64,000 nucleotides of DNA from Legionella lansingensis (GCF_900187355.1 NZ_LT906451.1:1240501-1304500), one strand, 5' to 3'. Counted from the first letter of the stretch, positions 53,454 to 61,818 are shown. Numbers and translations: made by a program. The notes: generated by a model not told the origin, from the sequence alone.

Positions 53454-55022
53454 TTGCCTCAATAGAACCTGTTGCCGAAGGACAAAAAATATACTGAGTC
53501 GTTGCCTCAGAATAGGTGTTGCTTTTGAGAGGTTTTGTTGCGATTAAAAAATAATTGCTATTGAGCCTGGTGGGTGTGTGGGCGAGAAGCCTGTGAGTGT
53601 GGGCAATAACTGTGAATAACGTCTTTTTGTTATTCATGGTTTTGTCCACACGTCCCATAGGGCACAGGCTGGTCCGAAGGACTCGTCCATCATATCCACA
53701 GGCTTTATGTTCCTGTCTTTTTACAATATTGAATAAGACTTTCATTAAAGAGCCTTTCTTTGTTTTACATGTTGAATATTCACTAATCTAAATATTAATT
53801 TTAGCTTTTTTTGAATCTTTTTTTGCAAGTCAAACGGGTCGAGTGTATTAAAGGTCTCTTGTAATTTTGTTTTCTGAGCGAGAGTAAGACCATTCGACGT
53901 CATCAGTCGCTGATAGGGCGTTTGGGGTTGATCATATTTTTTGATTACACGGGATTGAATTCGTACTTTGTCAATGAGCTTAATGCAAGGATAGAAAAAA
54001 TTAAATAACAAGGAGACTTCGTTAGAATATAAGTCATTCATAAGCTCAACGAGCTTTGGATTACCAAAACGATGATAACCAAACAGTTGACGCACATGAG
54101 TCCAGTTCTTTTGTTCAACATGTGCATTATCGTCTTTTTTATAAGGACGAGAGCGAGTAAATTGAACCGCTTTTTGTGGGTCCCGCTCAGTAAAATAATG
54201 AATGAGATGCCAATTGAGAAACTCTGAGCCGTTATCACAATCAAACCCTTTGATTTCAAAAGGTAAATTTTTTTCTATGTCTTGAATACCCCCCAAGACA
54301 CCATGAGCTCCTTTATTCCAAGTGGCCCGCATTTCTGTCCAGCCACTGAAAATATCCGTCAGCGTAATAGACCAAACAAAATCACCGGCTAGTGATGCTC
54401 CACAATGCGCAACGCTGTCGGCCTCCATAAAACCCACTTCGTTAGTATTCCACTGATTCGTATTGACTGGAATTTGATTCCTGAGAATACTTCCAGGCTT
54501 TGTTCCACTTAAGCCTTTTCCATAGCGAGTTTTAACAGGCTTGAGTAAGCGATCAATTGTAGCAGCGCTCATGGTTAGCAGTTGAGAGGATATCTCCGCC
54601 GCTAAAGGCTCATAATGATTTTGATAATGAGGTAACCATAAGGGAAGAGCTCTCTTTAATCGTTTACCACACATCTGATCCGTGCCAAGCCATATCTTTT
54701 TTAAAGGCTCCAGCAATATGGATGGGTCATAGGTCTTCTTTTTTCCAACTTTCTTCGGACTTTTATCAGAAATGGGTAACTGTCTTAATAAACGAGCTGC
54801 TGCTTTGCGATGATAATGATGCGTCTCGCAAAATTCATCCAGAATGCGTTTTTTTAACGCTCTATTGCCTCGTTGATAGCGGATACGCTGTATTTTTAGA
54901 TACAAATCCATATTCACTTGCCCCATTTCTGTTCCTCTCGCTCGGCAACAGCCATATTGAGGCAACGAAGCAATTTATGGACTTATTTACGTCATCCTTC
55001 GGCAACAGATAATTTGAGGCAA
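53454..55022 (-). mobile_element. Insertion sequence with integrase-type DDE transposase
   Basis: The element spans about 1570 bp. The ends share an inverted CTGTTGCCGAAGGA (53469-53482 and 54995-55008). The similarity continues outward through TTGCCTCAA, giving terminal repeats of about 28 bp. Additional TTGAGGCAAC/CGGCAACAG repeats lie inside the right end. No clear target duplication is seen. It abuts a remnant of an older copy with only 7-9 bp between the ends. Confidence 0.75.
53745..54926 (-). CDS. Integrase-catalytic-domain transposase
   Basis: This 393-residue transposase has an N-terminal helix-turn-helix region (RALKKRILDEFCETHHYHRKAAARLL). Its rve-type DDE domain has the first Asp in FMEADSVAHCG, the second in FDCDNGSEFLN and the Glu in DDNAHVEQKNWTHVRQ. 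I use the ATG at 54926 (MGQVNMDLYLK), although an in-frame ATG 13 codons upstream exists. The type is widespread in Legionella and often labelled ISNCY or integrase. The frame is intact. Confidence 0.88.
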   Translation of the reverse strand: MGQVNMDLYLKIQRIRYQRGNRALKKRILDEFCETHHYHRKAAARLLRQLPISDKSPKKVGKKKTYDPSILLEPLKKIWLGTDQMCGKRLKRALPLWLPHYQNHYEPLAAEISSQLLTMSAATIDRLLKPVKTRYGKGLSGTKPGSILRNQIPVNTNQWNTNEVGFMEADSVAHCGASLAGDFVWSITLTDIFSGWTEMRATWNKGAHGVLGGIQDIEKNLPFEIKGFDCDNGSEFLNWHLIHYFTERDPQKAVQFTRSRPYKKDDNAHVEQKNWTHVRQLFGYHRFGNPKLVELMNDLYSNEVSLLFNFFYPCIKLIDKVRIQSRVIKKYDQPQTPYQRLMTSNGLTLAQKTKLQETFNTLDPFDLQKKIQKKLKLIFRLVNIQHVKQRKAL

Positions 55023-55048
55023 TTCGCCTCGCTATTTTTCGAGTCTAT

Positions 55049-55081
55049 TTTAATAATTATTTAATAATTTGCGCATATAAT
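55049..55081 (+). promoter_or_regulatory. PmrA-like box and -10 element upstream of the 704-residue protein
   Basis: TTTAATAAT occurs twice, separated by TA, followed after 7 bp by a perfect TATAAT (55076-55081). It lies about 166 bp upstream of the gene at 55247, with a degraded small frame between. The position next to the IS means the 5' part of the regulatory region may have been rearranged. Confidence 0.55.
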
Positions 55082-55112
55082 ATACTGATAGTCATAAAAA
55101 AATGATGGCATT

Positions 55113-55237
55113 ATGAGTAAAGGCGGCGCTAGAAAAACTTAAATGAGCGTACTAGTTTAATTCAAAAAGAGCTTACATCTTGTCATAAAAAATTGGGCGG
55201 GAGCTATTCAAGCTGAGTTGGAAAAACCTGTGAAGTA
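55113..55237 (+). pseudogene. Frame-shifted remnant of a small gene
   Basis: Three frames in turn read MSKGGARK, LNERTSLIQKELTSCHKK and NWAGAIQAELEKPVK, which would make a continuous 40-residue polar protein if two indels were corrected. No family is assigned. It lies in the leader of the 55247 gene. Confidence 0.35.
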
Positions 55238-55246
55238 GGTACAAAT

Positions 55247-57361
55247 ATGAAACTGAAAGATTTAATTAATAAATATTTACAAACTTCATATAGTAAAATG
55301 GAAGCGCAAAAGTTTATTTCACGTATTGACGTAAATGTTGAGCTCCCAGAAGCAATTCCTATTTTTATAGAAAAATTTCAAAATGAAGAGTTAATTAGCG
55401 AAGAAGAATTTCGCGAGTTCTCAAAACATTTATCCACCCTTAATAAAAATACCCAAGAGTGCATAATCCATTTACTTTATGATATAAGCGTAAATATTTA
55501 TAATGCTCACAAAGATGATATTAATGAATCGGTTAATATCATAGAAAATAACATAAAAGCAGGGCATGAAATACCAAGAGGTTCTGCCGATGAAGCTACG
55601 AAATATATCGGTTTATTAAATTGTCACCAGCTTTTTGCTCATCATATTTCTATTGAGAAAGGAAACCATTTTCGTTCTAAATATTATTCATATCCAGAAA
55701 TCTTAGTCGAAGCTAGAAATGCCATTCGTTATCAGCTCCCTTTTGCTATTAATGCACTGCGAGTAGTAGGAAAATTACCTTCTACTGATGATTTCTATGG
55801 TATCGATTTAAGCAAACCATTTTATCCTTTAAGTTTGAAAGTAGTCAGAAATGAAAAAGTGCCTTTAAGAAAAGGCATAAAAGAAAGTGAAGAGTATTAT
55901 CCATACAAAATGGTAAGTAAAATTAACAAAAATATAGCCTCTGGAGATAATACCTTTTTGGCAACTAATGGTAAGAAGATTCTTTTTGTTCGTGGTGTTG
56001 AGAATTATTCCCCTAAAGCTATTTTATCTTCCAAAATTGCAACTCTAATTAGCCCGACTCATTTTTCTTCCGAAAGATTATTGGACAATCGCTTAGTAGG
56101 TTCGAAAGGAATTGTATCATATGCTCGCTCTGTAGCTGATACCCGAACTGTTAAAGATAGGAAGCAATACATTGGAGCGAAGCAGGTTTTTCCTGGTACC
56201 GGGATAATCGATGAAGTAACTAATTTCGTTCACGAAATGGATACTAACCTGGAAAATTATGGATTTTCTTCCGAAAATGTATATGAGAGCCATCTTTCTA
56301 AAATTGATTTTGATTGCTGTGATGTTCTTTCACCCTTGTCAAAAAAAAATTATGAACAAAACATACTAACAAATCCATCAAGAGGGATGTACATGGGAGC
56401 TAACCATGTACAAACTAATCCTGATTATATTAAAGAAAAATTATTCGCTAGGTTAAAACTAGCCATGCTTACCGAGCCTTTAATTAGGGGGCTTGCAAAT
56501 AAAGCTTTCGCTCCTGAAGATCTCGAAGATAAGGAAAGAGCTATTGAAGAATGTATCAACAGGAGTAATATTGCCTTGGAATTATTTTTTGAACATCCAG
56601 AGGCAAAATCTTTTCTTACCCAAAATCCTACAGTCCTTAGTCAATGCTATTCTGAAATAGAAAGCTATATATCATCTCATTTTGAAGAAAACGACCAAGA
56701 TTTTTTGCAGCATTCATTGACTGAACGAGTGAATGGAGTTCAGGAAATAGCAAGGATGAGATTAGGTGTTGACTTATCTTTATCATCTTATGATGGAAAC
56801 AATCCCGTAATTGAACATCAACTGACTCGGAGAGAACCAGTTAATTTTACAGAGATTAAATCCACATCCATAGATAGAGAAGTACCAACCAAAGATCTGG
56901 AAACTCAACCAAAAAGTACTTTTTTATCACGTAATTGGTTAAAACTATTGGGCATAGGATTGTTTTCAATAATTGGAGTTGGCACTGGGTTGGCACTTAC
57001 AGTGACGGGAATTTTAGCTCCCCTTGGAGCAGGTGTAATTGGTCTTACAGTTTCTGGTGCGGTTGGTTTTGGTGCGGGGATTGTAGTTGGCGGCGCTACG
57101 TTTGGAGCAAAAATAGCCTATGATGAATATCAATTTTATTCGTTAGATATACTTAATTCAGAAACCATTGATATCATAGAACTCGATGTGGTAGAAATTT
57201 CACCTGGAGTTAAGCACCTGGAAGAGCAAGTTGACAAAGCTCATCGAAATATTGATAAGGGATTTGCAACAGTAGAACAAAGCTTTGAAGATGTTCAACG
57301 AACTGATAAAGAGGATGTTGCAGTTAAAAAACATGATACATCAGGGACATTTGAACTTTAG
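55247..57361 (+). CDS. 704-residue protein with kinase-like motifs and a membrane hairpin, candidate effector
   Basis: I do not recognise a family by name. The region about 320-365 has features of a kinase-like active site: NFVHEMDTNLENYGF gives D-x4-N like a catalytic loop, and HLSKIDFDCCDV gives an IDF-type metal motif, similar to the PI-kinase-like folds of some Legionella effectors. Upstream, KILFVRG, SKIATLISP and DNRLVGSKGIVSYA could be the N-lobe. Residues about 560-625 contain two long hydrophobic, Gly-rich segments (LLGIGLFSIIGVGTGLALT, IGLTVSGAVGFGAGIVVGG), likely a membrane hairpin. The C-terminal 70 residues are amphipathic and charged. A small coiled-coil gene follows after 8 bp. 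Confidence 0.55.
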   Translation: MKLKDLINKYLQTSYSKMEAQKFISRIDVNVELPEAIPIFIEKFQNEELISEEEFREFSKHLSTLNKNTQECIIHLLYDISVNIYNAHKDDINESVNIIENNIKAGHEIPRGSADEATKYIGLLNCHQLFAHHISIEKGNHFRSKYYSYPEILVEARNAIRYQLPFAINALRVVGKLPSTDDFYGIDLSKPFYPLSLKVVRNEKVPLRKGIKESEEYYPYKMVSKINKNIASGDNTFLATNGKKILFVRGVENYSPKAILSSKIATLISPTHFSSERLLDNRLVGSKGIVSYARSVADTRTVKDRKQYIGAKQVFPGTGIIDEVTNFVHEMDTNLENYGFSSENVYESHLSKIDFDCCDVLSPLSKKNYEQNILTNPSRGMYMGANHVQTNPDYIKEKLFARLKLAMLTEPLIRGLANKAFAPEDLEDKERAIEECINRSNIALELFFEHPEAKSFLTQNPTVLSQCYSEIESYISSHFEENDQDFLQHSLTERVNGVQEIARMRLGVDLSLSSYDGNNPVIEHQLTRREPVNFTEIKSTSIDREVPTKDLETQPKSTFLSRNWLKLLGIGLFSIIGVGTGLALTVTGILAPLGAGVIGLTVSGAVGFGAGIVVGGATFGAKIAYDEYQFYSLDILNSETIDIIELDVVEISPGVKHLEEQVDKAHRNIDKGFATVEQSFEDVQRTDKEDVAVKKHDTSGTFEL

Positions 57362-57369
57362 GGTGTTGT

Positions 57370-57783
57370 ATGACCAAGGTAACTTTTTTAAGTAATTTTA
57401 AACAGAAAGTACACACTCTTGAACATCAAGCGGGGACATTGGTGAATATGGAGGATATAACTCATTTAAAACTAATTAATACTCAACTACAAAGAGAGAT
57501 TGATAAGTATAAACAATTAATTAATGGTTGTTTAAATTTGCTGTGGGAAAAAAAAGATGAATACAATAGGCTTCTAGTTGACTGTCTTAACTCATCACCT
57601 CTTAATCCAAACCAATACCAAAAAATAGCTAAAAAATTCAATCAGCTAGATTGTGATATTGAGGCGTTAAATATCTTTATAAAGCATGAAAACCCTCAAG
57701 AAACTTTTGAACTGTATGATATTAAGTTAAAGACAATAAATGATCGAATCAATGCTCTCGAGAAGAAGACAAAGCAAGCGTAG
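57370..57783 (+). CDS. Small coiled-coil protein
   Basis: This 137-residue protein is almost wholly helical and charged, with heptad-like stretches (LKLINTQLQREIDKYKQLI, LKTINDRINALEKKTKQ). It starts 8 bp after the 704-residue gene, so the two are co-transcribed and may bind each other. Its last codons and stop lie inside a REP palindrome (57774-57830), so the original C-terminus may have been replaced by the repeat. Confidence 0.6.
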   Translation: MTKVTFLSNFKQKVHTLEHQAGTLVNMEDITHLKLINTQLQREIDKYKQLINGCLNLLWEKKDEYNRLLVDCLNSSPLNPNQYQKIAKKFNQLDCDIEALNIFIKHENPQETFELYDIKLKTINDRINALEKKTKQA

Positions 57784-57830
57784 GCTGGGCTGTTAAGCCC
57801 AGCAAACGTAGCAACTGTCTTAAATATGAA
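57774..57830. repeat. REP palindrome copy a
   Basis: The core is gtaggctgggctgttaagcc cagc, a palindrome of the type linked to REP-associated tyrosine transposases. The 57-bp sequence differs by one base from copy d at 59767-59823. Two further cores lie at 59410 and 59643. Confidence 0.85.
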
Positions 57831-58121
57831 ACTACTTAACCTTGCTTAAAGCAAAACGTATAAATATTACTATGCCAGAGCGGGTTCTAAGTTTGATTGG
57901 GGCGGGACTATCTACAATATCATTAATTTCTTCTAACTCTTCCTTTAATTGCTTTAAAAGAACACTCATTCGGCTGTACATAATAATCATCCTTGAAAAC
58001 TATCTGTTAAAAATTTTAGCAAAAAAGTATACTTTTCTTAATAGCACAGAGGGGGATTTGAGTCTTGTATTCAAAATGCAAGCCCTGATCTTATGTGCTT
58101 TTATCATGCAAGCTGATACGG
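57831..58121. other. Intergenic region with no supported gene
   Basis: A 109-codon reading frame crosses this stretch, but it has no ribosome binding site, no family features, and runs into the AAA ATPase gene on the other strand. I see nothing else here. Confidence 0.5.
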
Positions 58122-59282
58122 CTAATCAGGCCAATGCCAGGAAGGCGTTTCTAACATTGATTGCCCGATAATTTTTGTTTGTCCGAATTGTTTCTCAAGC
58201 TCTATAAGATGACACCCCGAGTATTGTTTTAAAATATCAATGAGCAAATTTGCATGAGAAACGACCCAAACTTGCGTTTTCTCGGATGCATGCAAAATCA
58301 GTTTAGCCAAAGCTGGTATTAAGTCAGGATGCAAACTGGTCTCGGGTTCATTTAGAATCAGTAGCTTCGGTGGTCGTGGTGTTAATAATGCTGCAACCAA
58401 TAATAAATAGCGTAATGTTCCATCTGATAACTCTGAGCAGGTCAGTGACCGCAATAACCCTTGTTGAGAAAGTCCTACTGAAAGATATCCGCTTTCATGT
58501 TGCGCTATAACTAACTTTGTTCCCGGAAATGCATCACTAATCGCTTTATCAAGCGCTTCACTATCGCCAATTTCTTTAATTGTCTGTAATGCTGCGGCTA
58601 AATCATCCCCTTCATTACTCAAAACAGGTGTACGAGTACCGATTTGTGTTTTTCGTGCGGGAGCCTCTCGGTCACTTCTAAAGTGATCATAAAACCTCCA
58701 ATTACGAATAGATTCTCGGACAAATATAATTTCTGGAGTCTCTTTTATATTACCAATTTGAGAAAAAAGGCTGTCAAAAACATTTAAATGGTGATCAATG
58801 ACTTCCCAAGTTCGCGAAGAACGAACTTTTACTATAGGACCAACCCGGTCAACAACTAAATTCGCGGGCCTAAAACAAGGGCCTGACCAAATAGATTCTC
58901 GTTTAATTTCTGGATCTAATGAAAATACTGATCTCGATGGCGTAGGTAACCCAAGTGAAATAGTATAGCTTAGTTCTGGTGTTGAAAAACCAAGTCGCAT
59001 TCGTACAACTTTTTTACGCACACTGCCTTCAACCAAAGCCTCATCATTTAACATATTTTTAGACAATGTTTCAGGTCCTGCCCAAAAAGTCGAGTTTAAT
59101 CCTCCTTCTTGAGCTAAAGCTTTGATAACCCCACCGGTTGCTGTTTGTGAAAGAAGGCGAAGCGCTCGATAAATATTAGATTTACCACTTCCATTAGGAC
59201 CAGTAATCACATTGAGTTGTCCCAATGGCATTTTTAAATCTAATATTGAACGATAATTGTTTATCGATAATACGGAAATCAT
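58122..59282 (-). CDS. AAA-family ATPase (SMC/RecF-like, AAA_21 type)
   Basis: This 386-residue protein has an ABC-type ATPase head split by a middle region. The Walker A is TGPNGSGKSNIYRALR (about 27-42), the signature is LSDGTLRYLLLVAALL, the Walker B is LLILNEPETSLHPDLIPAL, and the switch His is in VWVVSHANLLIDIL. The start ISVLSINNYRSILDLKMPLG is typical of RecF-like proteins. There is no Toprim domain, so it is not a full OLD nuclease. Such lone ATPases occur in defence and mobile-element contexts. It is next to REP repeats and gene remnants. Confidence 0.88.
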   Translation of the reverse strand: MISVLSINNYRSILDLKMPLGQLNVITGPNGSGKSNIYRALRLLSQTATGGVIKALAQEGGLNSTFWAGPETLSKNMLNDEALVEGSVRKKVVRMRLGFSTPELSYTISLGLPTPSRSVFSLDPEIKRESIWSGPCFRPANLVVDRVGPIVKVRSSRTWEVIDHHLNVFDSLFSQIGNIKETPEIIFVRESIRNWRFYDHFRSDREAPARKTQIGTRTPVLSNEGDDLAAALQTIKEIGDSEALDKAISDAFPGTKLVIAQHESGYLSVGLSQQGLLRSLTCSELSDGTLRYLLLVAALLTPRPPKLLILNEPETSLHPDLIPALAKLILHASEKTQVWVVSHANLLIDILKQYSGCHLIELEKQFGQTKIIGQSMLETPSWHWPD

Positions 59283-59283
59283 T

Positions 59284-59409
59284 TCATTTCATAAGCTTAA
59301 TAAATAAGTTAAAGCACTTTTTCAAATAAAAACGTTTATGTCCCTCTGGACAATTATCTATCATACCAAATACTTCATATCCAAACTTCAAATAAAAGTC
59401 TTTAGCAAA
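59284..59409 (-). pseudogene. C-terminal fragment of a GNAT acetyltransferase
   Basis: The residues FAKDFYLKFGYEVFGMIDNC and following PEGHKRFYLKKCF match the last two strands of a GNAT domain. The rest of the gene is missing: immediately upstream lies a REP palindrome (59410-59435) and the transposase remnant. The fragment was evidently cut off by insertion of that REP unit. Confidence 0.7.
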
Positions 59410-59435
59410 CGTAGGCTGGGCTGTCAAGCCCAGCG
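59410..59435. repeat. REP palindrome copy b
   Basis: The core gtaggctgggctgtcaagcc cag is present in one copy. It borders the transposase remnant on one side and the broken acetyltransferase on the other. Confidence 0.8.
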
Positions 59436-59473
59436 GTTGTCGAACTGATTTTACTCTCCAAAATGTCATGAAA

Positions 59474-59643
59474 TTCATAATTATAAAGGAAGTATTCCCG
59501 ATTGAATGAATCGATGGATACTTGAATAAGGCCATTTAGATGGACAGAGACATAGTGATGTTTTACGGGGTTGTAATGAATATAATTGATATGCTGTTCA
59601 TAATCTGTATCATTTCGAATACAGTGTTCCCAATCCTTAAATG
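59474..59643 (-). pseudogene. Remnant of a REP-associated tyrosine transposase (RAYT)
   Basis: The minus strand reads FKDWEHCIRNDTDYEQHINY then IHYNPVKHHYVSVHLNGL, the C-terminal part of the Y1/RAYT family (compare WEH-IRD...DYIHYNPVKHG). The N-terminal catalytic HUH and Tyr regions are absent. It is bounded by REP cores b and c in opposite orientation, the expected structure of a RAYT locus. Confidence 0.75.
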
Positions 59644-59676
59644 CTGCGCTTAACAGCCCAGCCTACGCTTGCTGAA
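59643..59676. repeat. REP palindrome copy c
   Basis: The inverse core taacagcccagcctacgctt is an inverted copy of the start of copy d (59764-59791). It ends the RAYT remnant on its N-terminal side. Confidence 0.8.
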
Positions 59677-59763
59677 GTGATTTTTATTCTGTGCTTCAAT
59701 TTTGTCCTTATCGAGACATAGGTAACAAAATATTCCGGAGACATAGGTTACACTCATAGGCAT

Positions 59764-59823
59764 TTCAGCAAGCGTAGGCTGGGCTGTTAAGCCCAGCAAA
59801 CGTAACAACTGTCTTAAATATGA
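59764..59823. repeat. REP palindrome copy d
   Basis: The sequence starts ttcagcaagcgtaggctggg and contains the full palindromic core. It differs from copy a by one base in 57. It ends in caactgtcttaaata, also found after the papain-like gene at 7 kb. Confidence 0.85.
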
Positions 59824-60160
59824 ATTGCTTATATTTAGGTTAGCAAAGCCTGGGGAGGCTCTCGTAGGACCGAAACCAGTTTTATCTTGTTTAACTTAGG
59901 CCACTTTCCAAAGGAGAGATTGAAAATTGAAGAGGTGAAGTGCCACCTGACGGGAGAGAAGGATTGATTCGTCAGTCGCTTTCGCTCCTTCCTCACCCTT
60001 CGGGCGCACTAAAGTGCGTCCAAAATGCTTCGCCGCACTACGTGCTCTTCGCTTCGCATTTTGTCGAACCTCTTTCGGTTCGAACCCTTCCGGGCCAATT
60101 AATTCCGTGCTCTGTTCTTTGTTCTGAAGTGATTGTGATTCTGTGCTTCAATTTTAGGTA
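59824..60160. other. Intergenic region upstream of the tRNA genes
   Basis: No gene is supported here. Short inverted repeats occur (gcgcactaaagtgcg near 60004, cgaacctctttcggttcg near 60065), and the phrase tgattctgtgcttcaatttt (60135-60154) resembles one at 59685-59703 (ttattctgtgcttcaatttt). The segment looks like repeat debris. Confidence 0.5.
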
Positions 60161-60237
60161 TGGCGCGCCCGGAAGGATTCGAACCTCCGACCCCCTGGTT
60201 CGTAGCCAGATACTCTATCCAACTGAGCTACGGGCGC
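60161..60237 (-). tRNA. tRNA-Arg(ACG)
   Basis: On the minus strand a 77-nt cloverleaf begins GCGCCCG and ends CGGGCGC-G-CCA, so CCA is encoded. The anticodon loop CTACGAA gives anticodon ACG. The T loop is GGTTCGAATCC. It lies 6 bp from the tRNA-Ser gene. Confidence 0.97.
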
Positions 60238-60243
60238 GTGTTC

Positions 60244-60333
60244 TGGCGGAGAGAGAGGGATTCGAACCCTCGATGGGATTTCTCCCATACTCCCTTAGCA
60301 GGGGAGCGCCTTCGGCCTCTCGGCCATCTCTCC
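60244..60333 (-). tRNA. tRNA-Ser(GCT)
   Basis: On the minus strand a 90-nt type II tRNA begins GGAGAGATGGCCGAGAGGC and ends in TCTCTCCGCCA. The anticodon loop CTGCTAA gives GCT. The long variable arm (TATGGGAGAAATCCCATC) is typical of tRNA-Ser. Confidence 0.97.
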
Positions 60334-60498
60334 ATTGATGGAGGCGAAGTATAACAGGTATTTGAGATGCGTCAACTCATACGAAAATTGTTTTTTATTA
60401 TCAATTGCTAAAAGCTTACAAAAAACTGGGATAACTGCTATCTTTTATTAGATAATTTGAACGATTGTCAGCTGCCATGATAGTAATCAGGAGGAGTA

Positions 60499-61818
60499 AT
60501 GAAGCACAAATCGAATTTAAGCGGTAGAGATGTGTATGTGGTTGATGGTAGTCGCACTCCATTTTTAAAAGCCAAAGGGATAGGCCCTTTTAGTGGCTCT
60601 GATTTAGCCGTTGCTGCTGGAATGCCGCTTTTAAATCGTCAACCTTTTTCACCTAATGAATTGGATGAGGTTATCATTGGTTCAGCAATGCCAGGACCTG
60701 ATGAAGCAAATATTGCCAGAGTAATCGCTCTTCGTCTTGGTTGTGGCGAGCGTGTCCCCGCTTTTACCGTAATGCGCAACTGTGCTTCTGGTATGCAAGC
60801 TCTTGATAATGCTGCTATGCAAATCGCTAATGGCCGAAGTGATTTGGTGCTTGCTGGTGGTACTGATGCCATGAGTCACGCGCCTTTATTGTTTAATCAA
60901 AAAATGGTTGGTTGGTTAGCTAGTTGGTTTGCTGCCAAGAGTATTGGCCAACGTGCTGCATTATTGACTAAATTTAGACCGTCTTTTTTGGCGCCTGTCA
61001 TTGCCTTATTAAGAGGTTTAACCGATCCGATTGTCGGTTTGAACATGGGGCAAACCGCTGAGAAGGTTGCCTATCGTTTTAATATTACACGTGAACAGAT
61101 GGATAGCTTTGCGAGCGAAAGCCATCGTCGTTTGGCTCTTGCCTATATGGAAGGACGTATGGAGGAGGTCGTACCAATAATTGACTATAAAGGTCGTGTA
61201 TATCCCCAAGATGATGGCATAAGGCCTGACTCCACCGTTGAGAAGTTAGCAAAACTTAAACCTTATTTTGACAAACGATATGGCATGGTTACACCGGGTA
61301 ATAGTTCACAAGTGACCGATGGTGCCTGTTTGTTACTTTTAGCTAGCGCTGATGCAGTGAAAAAGCACAACTTGCCTGTTATCGGCCGCATTGTTGATTC
61401 AGAATGGGCTGCCCTTGATCCTTCGCAAATGGGGTTAGGCCCCGTTCATGCTGCAACACCCATCATGCAACGTCATCATTTAAAGCCATCTGACTTGGAT
61501 TGTTGGGAAATCAATGAGGCATTTGCTGCTCAAGTGCTCGGTTGTTTGGCGGCTTGGGAAGATGAAGACTATTGCCGTACACAGCTGGGCTTGAAGGAAG
61601 CCATGGGTGCTCTCTCACTTGGCAAATTAAATATGGATGGTGGAGCAATTGCAGCAGGTCATCCAATAGGTGCTAGCGGTGCACGTATTGTGTTGCATGT
61701 ATTGCAATCACTAAAGCATCATAACGGAAGTCGGGGCATGGCTGCCATTTGTATTGGTGGTGGACAAGGTGGAGCAATGTATCTGGAACGTGTGACAGAG
61801 GTGAAAGGACATGAGTAA
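60499..61818 (+). CDS. fadI: Acetyl-CoA C-acyltransferase (3-ketoacyl-CoA thiolase, FadI type)
   Basis: This 439-residue thiolase splits 3-ketoacyl-CoA in beta-oxidation. The catalytic Cys is in VMRNCASGMQALDNA, with GGTDAMSHAPLLFN, the NEAFA motif (EINEAFAAQVLG) and the second active-site Cys in AAICIGGGQGGAMYLE. The length and the order before the hydratase-dehydrogenase gene are as in fadIJ rather than fadBA. AGGAGG lies upstream of the ATG. The end overlaps the next gene by 8 bp. Confidence 0.93.
   Translation: MKHKSNLSGRDVYVVDGSRTPFLKAKGIGPFSGSDLAVAAGMPLLNRQPFSPNELDEVIIGSAMPGPDEANIARVIALRLGCGERVPAFTVMRNCASGMQALDNAAMQIANGRSDLVLAGGTDAMSHAPLLFNQKMVGWLASWFAAKSIGQRAALLTKFRPSFLAPVIALLRGLTDPIVGLNMGQTAEKVAYRFNITREQMDSFASESHRRLALAYMEGRMEEVVPIIDYKGRVYPQDDGIRPDSTVEKLAKLKPYFDKRYGMVTPGNSSQVTDGACLLLLASADAVKKHNLPVIGRIVDSEWAALDPSQMGLGPVHAATPIMQRHHLKPSDLDCWEINEAFAAQVLGCLAAWEDEDYCRTQLGLKEAMGALSLGKLNMDGGAIAAGHPIGASGARIVLHVLQSLKHHNGSRGMAAICIGGGQGGAMYLERVTEVKGHE

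Noticed and set aside
53341..53745. 134-codon minus-strand frame through the IS left end
   Set aside because: It joins non-coding IS end sequence to the transposase remnant and has no coherent protein character.
57842..58171. 109-codon frame between the coiled-coil gene and the AAA ATPase
   Set aside because: No ribosome binding site, no family features, and it overlaps the ATPase gene on the other strand.
60060..60105. tRNA-like 3' end (ggttcgaacccttccgggcca) on the plus strand
   Set aside because: Only a T-arm-like stretch is present; no anticodon or acceptor 5' strand could be matched, so it is not called.
59940..60354. Plus-strand frames covering the tRNA genes
   Set aside because: They read the complement of two clear tRNA genes and do not resemble proteins.
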